Part shown: positions 47,681 through 56,958 of the stretch, one piece after another
How the letters are laid out: each line of letters begins with the position of its first letter
Numbering within the stretch: the stretch's first letter is position 1
Source of the DNA: Rhodobacteraceae bacterium (ex Bugula neritina AB1)
GTDB taxonomy: Bacteria > Pseudomonadota > Alphaproteobacteria > Rhodobacterales > Rhodobacteraceae
Assembly: GCA_001730095.1 (NCBI GenBank)
Contig: MDLF01000063.1
Span: forward strand, 1 to 64,000
Direction of reading: 5' to 3'
DNA: 64,000 nucleotides
The notes under the pieces: model-generated
What the model was told of the DNA's origin: nothing
The model's database searches: none
What the model saw: only the letters and a program-made list of their open reading frames with translations
Translations under genes and position numbers: made by a program

Positions 47681-48319
47681 ATGTCGAGATTTGTTCTGGT
47701 ATCTTTTGCCTTCCTTGGATGGGGGTTTTACGAGTTGAGTGGAGGAGCGGATTTTGAGCCGCCCAAACGGCCGGAGCCTGTTGCCAAGGCCGAACCGGCC
47801 GCAGAGACGCACCAGCTGGCAAGAATCACCTCTGTCGCGGCACCGACACAGCCGGTGCTGACCCGGCGCAGTGCAGCTGCGGCCCCTGCCCGACCGGCAG
47901 CCGACCCGAACCTGCGCCAGCGCGTGGCCGCCCAGCATCTGGTCAGTGCCTCTGCCGTTCTGGCCTCGACCCAGACAGCGTTTTCGTCAGGATCAGAAGC
48001 AGCTCCTCTGCAGCTGGCCTCGCTGGATGGCGGGCTGGCAGCAATCACCGCCGCGCCGGCCTCTTTGGCAATTGAAGAGACCGCGTCGCTCCCCTCTGCC
48101 GCGCCAGAGACGTACATCGACCGACGCAGCATACGCGCGTCCCGGGTAAATATGCGCCAGGGGCCTGGCACCAATTACCCTGTCATCATGCGTCTGCTTG
48201 GCGGTGAAGAAGTTGTCGTAATTGAAGACAGCGGCACCGGCTGGCTGCATCTGCGGGCGCCTGACAAAGGGATAGTCGGATGGATTGCGGCTTCCCTGGT
48301 GAGCAAGAAACGCCCATAA
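47681..48319 (+). CDS. SH3-domain protein with N-terminal membrane anchor
   Basis: 212 residues. SRFVLVSFAFLGWGFYELSG is a signal anchor, followed by a long Ala/Pro-rich linker and a C-terminal SH3b domain (ASRVNMRQGPGTNYPVIMRL, GWLHLRAPDKGIVGWIAASL). Probably contacts peptidoglycan. ATG 47681 has GGGGGA upstream. Divergent from parC. Confidence 0.8.
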   Translation: MSRFVLVSFAFLGWGFYELSGGADFEPPKRPEPVAKAEPAAETHQLARITSVAAPTQPVLTRRSAAAAPARPAADPNLRQRVAAQHLVSASAVLASTQTAFSSGSEAAPLQLASLDGGLAAITAAPASLAIEETASLPSAAPETYIDRRSIRASRVNMRQGPGTNYPVIMRLLGGEEVVVIEDSGTGWLHLRAPDKGIVGWIAASLVSKKRP

Positions 48320-48353
48320 CTGCACCGGAGGTTTCCGGGCGAAGGGCGCAAAC

Positions 48354-49184
48354 ATGAAAAAAACCATCCTGATTACCGGCTGTTCGTCCGGGATCGGCCT
48401 GGATGCCGCGCGCGGCATGCGCGAACGCGGTTGGCGCGTGTTCGCCTCCTGTCGGCAACAGCGCGATTGCGACCGGATGCGGGCCGAAGGTTTCGAGAGC
48501 CCGCGAATTGACTATACAGAGCCAGAAAGCATCACCACCGGGCTGGCCGAAGTGCTGGAGGCCACCGGCGGCACGCTGGATGCGCTGTTCAACAACGGCG
48601 CTCATGGGCTGCCCGGCGCAGTAGAGGATCTGCCGACCGACGGGCTGCGGGCAATCTTCGAGGCCAATTTCTTTGGCTGGCACGAGCTGACCCGGCAGGT
48701 GCTTCCGGTGATGCGGAAACAAGGGCACGGGCGGATTGTGCAGAACTCCTCAATCCTGGGCTTTGTCACATTCCCCTGGCGCGGCGCTTATGTAGCCACG
48801 AAATTCGCCCTGGAAGGGCTGACAGATACACTGCGGGTAGAGTTGCGCGGCACCGGCATCCACATGGTGCTCATTGAACCAGGGCCGGTAACGTCGAAGA
48901 TCCGCGAAAAGTCGATCCCGCATTTCGAGCGCTTCATCAACTGGAAGGCTTCGCCCCTGCGTGAGCTATACGAAACTCGGCTGCTGAAGCGGCTTTATGA
49001 AAGCAGCGGGCCGGACCGGTTCGAACTGCCTGCCTCAGCCGTCACCGCCAAACTGGCGCATGCCTGCGAAGCCCGCCGCCCGCATCCGCGCTATTACGTG
49101 ACCACCCCCACCCATATCGCAGGCTTTCTGCGGCGCATTCTGCCGACCCGGGCAATTGACCGCATCCTTGTAAAGCTCGGATAG
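48354..49184 (+). CDS. Short-chain dehydrogenase/reductase
   Basis: 276-residue Rossmann-fold oxidoreductase. Cofactor motif TGCSSGIGLDAA (classical TGxxxGxG), NNGAHG, catalytic Ser in NSSILG and the YVATK Tyr-Lys pair. Longer C-terminal part than minimal SDRs, like membrane-associated types that act on retinoid-, steroid- or lipid-like substrates. Substrate unknown. Follows the SH3 gene by 34 bases. Confidence 0.88.
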   Translation: MKKTILITGCSSGIGLDAARGMRERGWRVFASCRQQRDCDRMRAEGFESPRIDYTEPESITTGLAEVLEATGGTLDALFNNGAHGLPGAVEDLPTDGLRAIFEANFFGWHELTRQVLPVMRKQGHGRIVQNSSILGFVTFPWRGAYVATKFALEGLTDTLRVELRGTGIHMVLIEPGPVTSKIREKSIPHFERFINWKASPLRELYETRLLKRLYESSGPDRFELPASAVTAKLAHACEARRPHPRYYVTTPTHIAGFLRRILPTRAIDRILVKLG

Positions 49185-49249
49185 GGTCGCCATCTGTTTC
49201 TGCGCGGGGTAGAGGAGACCCAACGAATTGATCCGCTTTGGGGGACATG

Positions 49250-49453
49250 ATGAGCAATCCGCTGTATTATCTGGGACTGGCTGCCGTGGCTGCCGTAGTT
49301 GTTGCGCTGGTCATTGGCATCGGTGGCTTTGGTAAAGGCGGGGAGTTCAACCGTCGCAATGCAAACAAGATGATGCGGCTGCGCATCCTGTTTCAATTCG
49401 TTGCAGTGGTGATCCTGCTGGCCTACGTCTATCTGCAGAGCCAGGGAGGATAA
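49250..49453 (+). CDS. Small twin-transmembrane protein (HIG1-like)
   Basis: 67 residues with two hydrophobic segments (YYLGLAAVAAVVVALVIGIG and RILFQFVAVVILLAYVYL) linked by a basic loop (NRRNANKMMRLR). The pattern of a conserved loop between helices resembles HIG1-domain proteins linked to cytochrome oxidase assembly. ATG 49250 follows GGGGGAC. Six bases before the adenosyltransferase gene, so likely co-transcribed. Confidence 0.7.
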   Translation: MSNPLYYLGLAAVAAVVVALVIGIGGFGKGGEFNRRNANKMMRLRILFQFVAVVILLAYVYLQSQGG

Positions 49454-49459
49454 GTGGCG

Positions 49460-50032
49460 ATGGTCGTTTTGAACAAGATTTACACCCGCACCGGTGACAA
49501 AGGCGAAACCGCGCTGGGGAATGGCGAGCGGGTGGCCAAGCATTCGGCGCGTGTGAATGCCTATGGCACTTCGGATGAGCTGAACTCATTTGTCGGTGTC
49601 GCGCGCCTGGACGCCGAGGACGAAATGGATGCGGCGCTGGCGCGGATCCAGAACGATCTGTTCGACCTGGGCGCCGACCTTTGCCGTCCGGAAATGGAAA
49701 AGGACGCAGAGTCTGAATACCCGCCGCTGCGGATTGCGGTGGCACAGGTCGAGCGGCTGGAAGCCGAAATCGACGTGATGAACAAGGATCTGGAAGCCCT
49801 GCGCAGCTTTATCCTGCCCGGCGGATCCAAGCTGGCGGCACATCTGCATGTCTGCCGCACCGTGGCGCGGCGCGCCGAACGACTGGCCACCGATCTCAGC
49901 ACAACTGACGATGTGAACCCGGCGGCGGTGAAATACCTGAACCGCCTCAGCGACTGGTTCTTTGTTGCAGCCCGCACCGCCAACAACGGCGGCAAGGACG
50001 ACGTTCTGTGGGTGCCTGGCGCCAACCGCTAG
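49460..50032 (+). CDS. Cob(I)alamin adenosyltransferase, PduO type
   Basis: 190-residue enzyme that makes adenosylcobalamin from ATP and cob(I)alamin. IYTRTGDKGETALGNGERV binds ATP, AYGTSDELNSFVG and LPGGSKLAAHLHVCRTVARR (with the RxxRR-type Arg) complete the active site. ATG 49460 has GGAGG ten bases upstream; GTG 49454 is the alternative. No riboswitch was seen. Confidence 0.93.
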   Translation: MVVLNKIYTRTGDKGETALGNGERVAKHSARVNAYGTSDELNSFVGVARLDAEDEMDAALARIQNDLFDLGADLCRPEMEKDAESEYPPLRIAVAQVERLEAEIDVMNKDLEALRSFILPGGSKLAAHLHVCRTVARRAERLATDLSTTDDVNPAAVKYLNRLSDWFFVAARTANNGGKDDVLWVPGANR

Positions 50033-50069
50033 GCTCTCTGCCCGGGTATATTTCCAATCTGATTCGCCC

Positions 50070-50103
50070 TTTGGTGCCGGATTTCAGCGAATCCGGCACC
50101 AAA
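50070..50103. terminator. Hairpin after the adenosyltransferase gene
   Basis: TTTGGTGCCGGATT and AATCCGGCACCAAA form a perfect 14-base stem around TCAGCG, 37 bases after the stop. The remaining 220 bases to etfB show no gene and should carry its promoter. Confidence 0.75.
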
Positions 50104-50325
50104 CGCGTCATCCAGACCGCCTGCGCCCCGCCATTTCAGCAGGCAGACTTCCCATCGGAAACATTCTTGCAAAAATGATGTTCCAAATGCGCAAACGCGA
50201 CGTCGGCGTGTGCTAACGTGACGATTTTGCCCTGTTGCAGCCGCACAGCAGTCGGTATCAACGCTGCGAGAGCATCAAAGGGAGTCGCCGGTGGCGGGTC
50301 CCGTTTGTGAAGGAGAGAACGCAAA

Positions 50326-51084
50326 ATGAAGGTACTCGTGCCTGTCAAACGCGTGATTGACTATAACGTGAAGGTTCGCGTCAAAGCGGACGGAAGCGGT
50401 GTCGATCTCGCCAACGTGAAGATGTCGATGAACCCCTTCGACGAAATCGCTGTCGAAGAAGCCATCCGCCTGAAAGAAGCCGGCAAGGCGGATGAGGTGA
50501 TTGCGGTTTCGATCGGCGTGAAGCAGGCTCAGGAAACCCTGCGCACCGCGCTGGCCATGGGTGCGGACCGCGCCATCCTGGTGGTAGCTGCCGACGACGT
50601 GCACACCGACATCGAGCCGCTGGCCGTTGCAAAAATCCTGACCAAAGTGGTTGAGGAAGAGCAGCCCGGCGTCGTGCTCTGCGGCAAGCAGGCAATCGAC
50701 AACGACATGAATGCTACCGGCCAGATGCTGTCGGCGCTGCTGGGCTGGTCCCAGGGCACCTTTGCCTCTGAGCTGGACATCGAAGGCGACAGCGCCAAAG
50801 TCACCCGTGAGGTCGACGGCGGCCTGCAGACCATCTCTGTGAAGATGCCCGCCATCATCACTGTGGACCTGCGCCTGAACGAGCCGCGCTATGCGTCGCT
50901 GCCCAACATCATGAAGGCGAAGAAAAAGCCGCTGGACGAGAAAACCGCCGCCGACTACGGCGTCGACGTCACGCCGCGCCTGGAAATCGTCAAAACCGAA
51001 GAACCCGCGGCACGCGCCGCAGGCGTCAAAGTCGGTTCCGTCGACGAGCTGGTTGAGAAACTCAAAGAAGCGGGGGCTGTGTAA
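50326..51084 (+). CDS. etfB: Electron transfer flavoprotein, beta subunit
   Basis: 252 residues. Carries electrons from acyl-CoA and dimethylglycine-type dehydrogenases to the ubiquinone pool with Etf[21 protein letters not shown] opens it; [16 protein letters not shown] and [20 protein letters not shown] bind AMP and interact with partners; [19 protein letters not shown] is the recognition loop. Overlaps etfA by one base (TAATG). May serve the GcvT-type dehydrogenase elsewhere in the window. Confidence 0.97.
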   Translation: MKVLVPVKRVIDYNVKVRVKADGSGVDLANVKMSMNPFDEIAVEEAIRLKEAGKADEVIAVSIGVKQAQETLRTALAMGADRAILVVAADDVHTDIEPLAVAKILTKVVEEEQPGVVLCGKQAIDNDMNATGQMLSALLGWSQGTFASELDIEGDSAKVTREVDGGLQTISVKMPAIITVDLRLNEPRYASLPNIMKAKKKPLDEKTAADYGVDVTPRLEIVKTEEPAARAAGVKVGSVDELVEKLKEAGAV

Positions 51085-52013
51085 TGGCTGTTCTTCTCCT
51101 TGCTGAAGTGACCGACGGCGCGCTGGCGCTGGACGCAACCGCAAAAGCTGTTGCCGCTGCTGCATCGCTGGGCGACGTGACCGTTCTGGCCGCTGGCGCA
51201 TCTGCTGCTGCGGCTGGCGAAGAAGCCGCCAAGATCGCAGGCGTTGCCAAGGTTCTGGTTGCTGAGGACGCATCGCTGGGCCACCGCCTGGCAGAACCGA
51301 CTGCAGCATTGATCGCTGGCCTGGCATCCGACTTCGAACACATCGTTGCCCCGGCTACCACTGATGCGAAAAACGTTCTGCCGCGCGTTGCCGCACTGCT
51401 GGACGTGATGGTGATCTCGGACGTCTCCGGCGTTGTCGACGGCAACACCTTCGAGCGCCCGATCTACGCAGGCAACGCGATCCAGACCGTGAAGTCGAAC
51501 GACTCCAAGAAAGTTGTCTCGATCCGTACCGCGTCCTTTGACGCAGCTGGCGAAGGCGGTTCCGCATCTGTGGAAACCATCTCGGCTGCAGCAAATCCGG
51601 GCCTGTCCGAATGGGTCGAAGACAAAGTTGCCGCCTCCGATCGTCCTGAGCTGACCTCGGCTGGCATCGTTGTTTCCGGCGGCCGTGGCGTTGGTTCTGA
51701 AGAAGACTTCAAACTGATCGAAGGCCTGGCAGACAAACTGGGTGCCGCCGTTGGCGCATCCCGCGCCGCCGTCGACTCGGGCTATGCTCCGAACGACTGG
51801 CAGGTTGGTCAGACCGGCAAAGTTGTTGCACCGGACCTCTATGTTGCCATCGGCATCTCCGGCGCGATCCAGCATCTGGCTGGCATGAAAGACTCCAAGG
51901 TCATCGTGGCGATCAACAAAGACGAAGAAGCACCGATTTTCCAGGTTGCGGACTTCGGCCTGGTTGCCGACCTGTTCGAAGCTGTTCCGGCCCTGACCGA
52001 AAAGCTGGGCTAA
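51084..52013 (+). CDS. etfA: Electron transfer flavoprotein, alpha subunit
   Basis: 309 residues, FAD-binding partner of EtfB. ETF-FAD-binding signature blocks [35 protein letters not shown] and [16 protein letters not shown] are visible. It ends with a strong terminator, so etfBA is a two-gene operon. Confidence 0.97.
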   Translation: MAVLLLAEVTDGALALDATAKAVAAAASLGDVTVLAAGASAAAAGEEAAKIAGVAKVLVAEDASLGHRLAEPTAALIAGLASDFEHIVAPATTDAKNVLPRVAALLDVMVISDVSGVVDGNTFERPIYAGNAIQTVKSNDSKKVVSIRTASFDAAGEGGSASVETISAAANPGLSEWVEDKVAASDRPELTSAGIVVSGGRGVGSEEDFKLIEGLADKLGAAVGASRAAVDSGYAPNDWQVGQTGKVVAPDLYVAIGISGAIQHLAGMKDSKVIVAINKDEEAPIFQVADFGLVADLFEAVPALTEKLG

Positions 52014-52039
52014 GCCCGGCTGGACAGCCCACTAAAACG

Positions 52040-52066
52040 AAAGGCCCGCCACACTGGCGGGCCTTT
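52040..52066 (+). terminator. Terminator of etfBA
   Basis: AAAGGCCCGCC and GGCGGGCCTTT form a perfect 11-base stem around ACACT, followed by more T. Also able to act for the convergent gene at 52095. Confidence 0.9.
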
Positions 52067-52094
52067 TTGCTGTGACCATGCAATTGACGAGAGA

Positions 52095-52916
52095 CTAGGG
52101 CTGCAGCAGCGGCTCTAGGTCATTGGCCAGTGCTTCTGCAATTTTCAAGTGTTCCCGTGGCCCAATCATGTGCCGGGCAGCGGGCAGTTCCATCGGCCCG
52201 AAAATCATTCCGGCGATATCCTGTGCCGCAGCAGCCGAGTCAGCCCTGATCTCGAGGATCCCCTGCACCATAGGGCGCAATGCGTCTGCCATGGTCTTGT
52301 CAACCAGCACTGGTTCTTCCTGGAAGCTGGAAGCCGAGTCCAGCACATATCGCAGCCACAAGAGCAGGACACGGCCGTCCAGCTCCCGTATCAACGTCGT
52401 CATCCGGTCAATCCAGCTCCGCTGCAGCTGTTCGCGCACCTGCTCAAACCGGGTGGCCGAGATATCGCGCAAACTGCACAGCAGGTGCTTGTTGAAGTGA
52501 AACTCGGTAAAATCGACTTCGGGATACAGAGTTTTCAGGGCGGGTTGGGCTGCCAAAAAACGGTCATTTCGGCGCGGGTGCACCCGGTAGTAGGGGTTAG
52601 AGATGTTCTGAGCACCAAGCATCTGCACTACGGTCAGCCCGGCATTGCGGGCAATTTCAATCAAACTGTCATCATAGGCAAAGCTGTCCAGCCCCGCGTT
52701 CACGCTGCCCAGGTTGACGCAATCAACGCCCAGCCGGGCCTGCAACGAGTCGACAAAGGGAAACTCAACGAATCGCCCGTAGACTTCGGTTCCGCCTAGA
52801 AAGGCAACATAGGGATCATCCAGGGACCTTCTCGGTCCCCGCACCAGCAGCCTGGAATCCCCATATCTGCATGGTTCCCCCGCGAGCGCGCCTGCGCTCT
52901 TGAGTTCATAGCTCAT
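52095..52916 (-). CDS. DUF6473-like protein (Rhodobacterales)
   Basis: 273 residues. CRYGDSRLLVRGPRR, DDPYVAFLGGTEVYGRFVEF, VNLGSVNAGLDSF and GAQNISNPYYRVHPRRNDRF match the pattern that I associate with DUF6473 from Roseobacter genomes. The GGTE and ND segments hint at an SGNH-hydrolase-like fold, but no catalytic role is established. Sits between etfBA and the hydroxybutyryl-CoA dehydrogenase gene on the opposite strand. Confidence 0.7.
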   Translation of the reverse strand: MSYELKSAGALAGEPCRYGDSRLLVRGPRRSLDDPYVAFLGGTEVYGRFVEFPFVDSLQARLGVDCVNLGSVNAGLDSFAYDDSLIEIARNAGLTVVQMLGAQNISNPYYRVHPRRNDRFLAAQPALKTLYPEVDFTEFHFNKHLLCSLRDISATRFEQVREQLQRSWIDRMTTLIRELDGRVLLLWLRYVLDSASSFQEEPVLVDKTMADALRPMVQGILEIRADSAAAAQDIAGMIFGPMELPAARHMIGPREHLKIAEALANDLEPLLQP

Positions 52917-53068
52917 TTCACCACCAATTTTTCACCCGAGACTCACCTTGACGGGCAACCATTGCAAATTCCCTAAAGTGAGAATTTGCCTTAAATCCGG
53001 ACTTGCTGCCCTTGTGCCAGCCCGTTGCCCGCCAGTAAGGTTGCCGCAGATATTCAGGAGCCTGAGGC

Positions 53069-53944
53069 ATGGAAATTCAGAAGGTTGGAGTGATCGGCGC
53101 CGGGCAGATGGGCAATGGCATTGCCCATGTCATGGCACTGGCCGGGTATGACGTGGTGCTGAATGACGTCAGCCAACCGGCGCTGGACAGTGCCATGAGC
53201 CTTATTCACAAGAACATGGAACGTCAGGCAAGCAAGGGAAAGATTTCAGACGCAGAGGTAAAGGCCGCATTGTCCCGCGTTATCCCCTCGCTGACGCTTG
53301 CAGATGTCGGCGCCACCGACCTGGTCATCGAAGCGGCCACCGAACGGGAAACCGTCAAACAGGCGATCTTTGACGATCTTCTGCCGCACCTGCAGCCGCA
53401 CACGATCCTGACATCCAACACATCTTCGATATCAATCACCCGGCTGGCCAGCCGTACTGACCGGCCGGAACGCTTCATGGGGTTCCACTTTATGAACCCC
53501 GTTCCGGTGATGCAGCTGGTGGAGCTGATCCGCGGCATTGCCACCGATGAGCCGACATTCAAGGCATGCCAGGAAGTGGTGGCACGGCTTGGCAAGACAT
53601 CTGCCAGCGCCGAGGATTTCCCAGCCTTCATCGTCAACCGGATCCTGATGCCAATGATCAACGAAGCGGTCTACACGCTTTATGAGGGCGTGGGCTCCGT
53701 AAAGTCGATCGACGAATCGATGAAACTGGGCGCCAACCACCCGATGGGGCCACTGGAGCTGGCGGATTTCATCGGTTTGGATACCTGCCTTGCGATCATG
53801 AACGTGCTGCATGACGGGCTGGCGGATACCAAATACCGCCCCTGTCCGCTGCTGACCAAATATGTCGAGGCAGGCTGGCTGGGCCGCAAGACTCAGCGTG
53901 GTTTTTACGACTACCGCGGCGAGGCTCCGGTACCGACACGGTAA
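53069..53944 (+). CDS. hbd: 3-hydroxybutyryl-CoA dehydrogenase
   Basis: 291-residue NAD(P)-dependent dehydrogenase acting on 3-hydroxyacyl-CoA. GVIGAGQMGNGIAHVMALAG is the nucleotide fold, GFHFMNPVPVMQLVE contains the catalytic His, and NHPMGPLELADFIGLD is in the C-terminal helical domain. Its closeness to etfBA fits fatty-acid or polyhydroxybutyrate metabolism. Confidence 0.95.
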   Translation: MEIQKVGVIGAGQMGNGIAHVMALAGYDVVLNDVSQPALDSAMSLIHKNMERQASKGKISDAEVKAALSRVIPSLTLADVGATDLVIEAATERETVKQAIFDDLLPHLQPHTILTSNTSSISITRLASRTDRPERFMGFHFMNPVPVMQLVELIRGIATDEPTFKACQEVVARLGKTSASAEDFPAFIVNRILMPMINEAVYTLYEGVGSVKSIDESMKLGANHPMGPLELADFIGLDTCLAIMNVLHDGLADTKYRPCPLLTKYVEAGWLGRKTQRGFYDYRGEAPVPTR

Positions 53945-53946
53945 CA

Positions 53947-53992
53947 GCCTGAAACAAAGACGCGCCCTTCGGGGCGCGTCTTTGTTTCAGGC
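53947..53992. terminator. Perfect 21-base-pair terminator with TTCG loop
   Basis: A perfect 21-base stem (53947-53967 with 53972-53992) closed by TTCG, a highly stable tetraloop when flanked by C and G as here. It lies between two convergent genes and can act in both directions. Confidence 0.9.
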
Positions 53993-54009
53993 GATATGTT
54001 CAGGCAGGA

Positions 54010-54906
54010 TCAGCTTTGCTTGCCGAGGCTCAGCGTGTGCTCGCGCAGCCAAGCCATGAACCCGCGCGGGTCGGTCTGCAACTGCTTCATCTGCTCGTCA
54101 GTGAGCGGTTTCCCGACCACCGGCGCCTGCGGCTTGTTGCAGGAGCGAACGATCTCGTGCAGCAGCAGGCCCTGACGCAGAATCGGGGAAATCTGGCAAG
54201 CGATCTGATACCAGCGCGAGTTCGAGCCGGGGTAAAAGATCGGCACAACCCGTGCGCCGGAGCGACGGATCAGCTGGGCGGTGAAGACATTCCATTCGCG
54301 CTCGACGGCCGGGCCAAACCAGCTGTCCGACGACATTACAACGCCCGACGGGAACAAAGCCACGGCGCCGCCCTCCTTGAGAAACGCCATGGTGTTAGCC
54401 CGCATATCCACCATTTTGCGCTGCGCTTCGGGATCGTGCGGAAAGGGCACCGGGATCATGAAGGAGGTCGCGGCCTCATCCAGGCCGGTCAAAACCGAGC
54501 GAGTCAGAATGCGATAATCCTGGCGGCGGCGGCCGATCAGGTCGGCAAAGATCATGCCGTCGACCATCCCATGCGGGTGGTTGGCGACAAACACCACCGG
54601 ACCATCAGCTGGAATGTTGTCGATCTGCTCCTGCGGGGTCTGCAGGTCGATGCCCATAGTGTTGAGCGCACCGCGCCAGAACTTCTGACCGCGGTATTCG
54701 GCGTTGTTCTTCTCGAACTTGTTGACCATACGCAAAATCGTCAGCTTGCCGGTCAGCCATTCGATGGTCTTGATCGCCAGCGAGGTCCAGCGGTCATCGA
54801 AAGAGTTAGCATAGGTCAGCGTGCGGCGGTCATAAACCTCGCCCGTTGTCTGTTCAGCAGTATCCGGCGCGACGCCGGAATTCCTGTCTTGTGCGGTATC
54901 CGCCAA
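54010..54906 (-). CDS. Lysophospholipid acyltransferase-type protein (PlsC superfamily)
   Basis: 298 residues. The acyltransferase motif is VFVANHPHGMVDGM (NHPxGxxDG type), followed by FLKEGGAVALFPSGVV (substrate-binding block) and VVPIFYPGSNS. Resembles the OlsA/hemolysin-like branch involved in making ornithine or other membrane lipids. The acyl acceptor is unknown. Confidence 0.82.
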   Translation of the reverse strand: MADTAQDRNSGVAPDTAEQTTGEVYDRRTLTYANSFDDRWTSLAIKTIEWLTGKLTILRMVNKFEKNNAEYRGQKFWRGALNTMGIDLQTPQEQIDNIPADGPVVFVANHPHGMVDGMIFADLIGRRRQDYRILTRSVLTGLDEAATSFMIPVPFPHDPEAQRKMVDMRANTMAFLKEGGAVALFPSGVVMSSDSWFGPAVEREWNVFTAQLIRRSGARVVPIFYPGSNSRWYQIACQISPILRQGLLLHEIVRSCNKPQAPVVGKPLTDEQMKQLQTDPRGFMAWLREHTLSLGKQS

Positions 54907-54938
54907 AATGCTTTTCCCGTTCCGTTGCCGGCGCGGGC

Positions 54939-55208
54939 CTAGTAGCCCTCGCCGAACTTGTCGGCCACCAGAGCCTCCAGCGCATGCGCCAGCGCGTCAG
55001 CATCAGGCCCTGAAGTCTCGACGTCAATAGTCGTTCCTTTCGAAGCTGCCAACATCAAAAGGCCCATAATACTGTCGCCAGAGGCTGACATTCCGTCTTT
55101 CAGCACTTCTGCCGTGGCGTCAAACGCTTCGACCACTTCCACCAGTTTGGCAGAAGCTCGGGCGTGCAGCCCTTTTTCGTTGATGATTTTCAGCGTCTTC
55201 AGAGCCAT
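54939..55208 (-). CDS. ptsH: HPr-family phosphocarrier protein
   Basis: 89 residues. Phosphorylated His15 in KGLHARASAK and regulatory Ser46 in ASGDSIMGLL are both present; Ser46 is the target of HprK encoded four genes upstream. With ManX and HprK and no sugar permease, it belongs to a regulatory PTS as in other alphaproteobacteria. Starts directly after manX. Confidence 0.95.
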   Translation of the reverse strand: MALKTLKIINEKGLHARASAKLVEVVEAFDATAEVLKDGMSASGDSIMGLLMLAASKGTTIDVETSGPDADALAHALEALVADKFGEGY

Positions 55209-55616
55209 TTAATGTGCCTGCTCCCCATCAGGGTTTACGTTTTGCGCGTTGATATACTTGCGCCCGGCCTCCATCGCCTGCCGTACCGCATCGGCAACTG
55301 GCAAGTGGCGGGATTTTGCCAGTTTGATCAGCATAGGAAGGTTCGCACCATAAAGAATCCGCCGGTCCGCCGGTCCGCAGGCCTTGAGGCTGAGATTAGA
55401 AGGTGAACCTCCGAAGAGGTCGGTCACCATGACCACACCTCCGCCGCTGTCCACCTTGTTGGCTGCCGCGCAGATTTCGTCCTGCTTGGCGGCACGGTCA
55501 TCCTCCGGGCCAATGCCAATGGCCAGCACGCTGGGCTGCGGCCCCACAACGTGTTCCACTGCGGCCAGGTACTCCCCTGCCAGTCCGCCATGCGCTACGA
55601 TCACAATCCCGATCAC
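55209..55616 (-). CDS. manX: PTS EIIA component, mannose/fructose family (regulatory)
   Basis: 135 residues. His9 in IVIVAHGGLA is the phosphorylation site; VTDLFGGSPSNLS is the conserved second block. No EIIB, EIIC or EIID genes follow, so it likely acts in signalling. The stop codon abuts the ptsH start. Confidence 0.92.
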   Translation of the reverse strand: MIGIVIVAHGGLAGEYLAAVEHVVGPQPSVLAIGIGPEDDRAAKQDEICAAANKVDSGGGVVMVTDLFGGSPSNLSLKACGPADRRILYGANLPMLIKLAKSRHLPVADAVRQAMEAGRKYINAQNVNPDGEQAH

Positions 55617-55625
55617 CCCGGCCTC

Positions 55626-56513
55626 TCACTTCTTTTGCTGGCCTTGCAGCTCGCGATGTCTAATTGACACTTGCAGGCCGTCCTCCGCAAGGGCCTTGGC
55701 CAGCGTTTCCGCCATAGTCACTGATCTGTGCTGGCCGCCGGTGCAGCCAAAGGCGATGGAAAAATGCGATTTGCCTTCGTCCCGATAGGCCGGCAGCAGC
55801 AGCCGGGTGAGGTCCAGAACCCGGTCAAAGAACCGATGGAATCTTTCGTCGGCACGGACGTAATCCTGCACTGCTAAATCCTGGCCGTTCAGTGCTCGCA
55901 AGCGCGGATCCCAATAGGGATTGGCTAGGAACCGGCAGTCGAACACCATGTCGATGCCGTGCGGCATGCCGCGCTTGTAGGAGAAGCTTTGCACCGACAG
56001 TGCCAGGGTGCGACCGCCGGGGGCAAACCAGCGTTCGATTTCAGACTTCAGCTGATGGACATTCATTCCAGATGTTTCCAGCAAGATGTCCGCCCGGTCA
56101 CGGATCGGCGCCATAAGATCCAGCTCACGGCGCACGCCCTCGCCCGGGGATTCCGCTGGCGCCAGCGGATGGCGGCGGCGGGTTTCCGAATAGCGGCGCA
56201 GAAGAACATCAGGCTGTGCGTCTAGGTAGAGCACCGTCAGCTCCAGCTCGCGGCGCCCGGAAAGCATGTCGATCACATCCAGCAGCGCGCCCGGTGAAAA
56301 GTCCCGGTTGCGGCTGTCCAGTCCCAGCGCCATCGGGCGTGGCGCTGCGGCAGCGTCGAACAAACCGGGTAGCAAACGCAGAGGCAGGTTGTCGATCGCT
56401 TCGAAACCAAGATCCTCAAGCACGTTGATCGCGGTGGTCCGGCCAGCACCGGAAGGGCCCGTAACCAGAACCGCTGGGACTGCCGGGACTGCCTGTTCCC
56501 TTTGCTCAGGCAT
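55626..56513 (-). CDS. rapZ: RNase adapter protein RapZ
   Basis: 295 residues. [20 protein letters not shown] is the P-loop, followed by [12 protein letters not shown]. The C-terminal half with [13 protein letters not shown] and [20 protein letters not shown] binds RNA and ligands in E. coli. Overlaps hprK by eight bases. Family ties to central carbon and cell-wall control are known; the alphaproteobacterial target is uncertain. Confidence 0.95.
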   Translation of the reverse strand: MPEQREQAVPAVPAVLVTGPSGAGRTTAINVLEDLGFEAIDNLPLRLLPGLFDAAAAPRPMALGLDSRNRDFSPGALLDVIDMLSGRRELELTVLYLDAQPDVLLRRYSETRRRHPLAPAESPGEGVRRELDLMAPIRDRADILLETSGMNVHQLKSEIERWFAPGGRTLALSVQSFSYKRGMPHGIDMVFDCRFLANPYWDPRLRALNGQDLAVQDYVRADERFHRFFDRVLDLTRLLLPAYRDEGKSHFSIAFGCTGGQHRSVTMAETLAKALAEDGLQVSIRHRELQGQQKK

Positions 56514-56943
56514 CCGGATCCAGCGCCCCGCATCTGAGATATTGCATCAGGGCCGGAGCGAAATGGGCGCCCTCCACCCGTTTGACGCGTGCCACCTCCT
56601 GCCCCAGAAGCAGCGAAGTGTGATGCACTGGCAGGCGGTCAGTCTCTGTCTCGTCCAGATCCACCAGCACTGTCACCGGCACCGGGCTGCGGATCTGTGC
56701 GCGCAACAGCCCTATAGAGCGCGCCTCTATTAAGCCGCGGATCGGTTCCGGCGCGCTTGCCACCAGTTGGCCGTCCAGCAACTGCACCAGCACCCGGTCG
56801 TCGGCGACCAGCTGAGCACCGAAGGCCATGAGCTGCAGCGCCAGCGCAGATTTGCCTTGTCCAGAGCTACCTGTGATCATAAGCCCCCGCCCCTCCAGCG
56901 CGACGCAGGAGGCATGCAGAATGAGGCTTTGAGAGTCAGACAT
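56506..56943 (-). CDS. hprK: HPr kinase/phosphorylase, short alphaproteobacterial form
   Basis: 145 residues, containing only the kinase domain; the N-terminal domain of the Gram-positive enzyme is absent, as is usual in alphaproteobacteria. Walker A is [25 protein letters not shown] and [14 protein letters not shown] are the capping and HPrK signature regions. It phosphorylates Ser46 of HPr. It lies between the ChvG and RapZ genes. Confidence 0.93.
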   Translation of the reverse strand: MSDSQSLILHASCVALEGRGLMITGSSGQGKSALALQLMAFGAQLVADDRVLVQLLDGQLVASAPEPIRGLIEARSIGLLRAQIRSPVPVTVLVDLDETETDRLPVHHTSLLLGQEVARVKRVEGAHFAPALMQYLRCGALDPDA

Positions 56944-56958
56944 GGGCTACACCGGAGT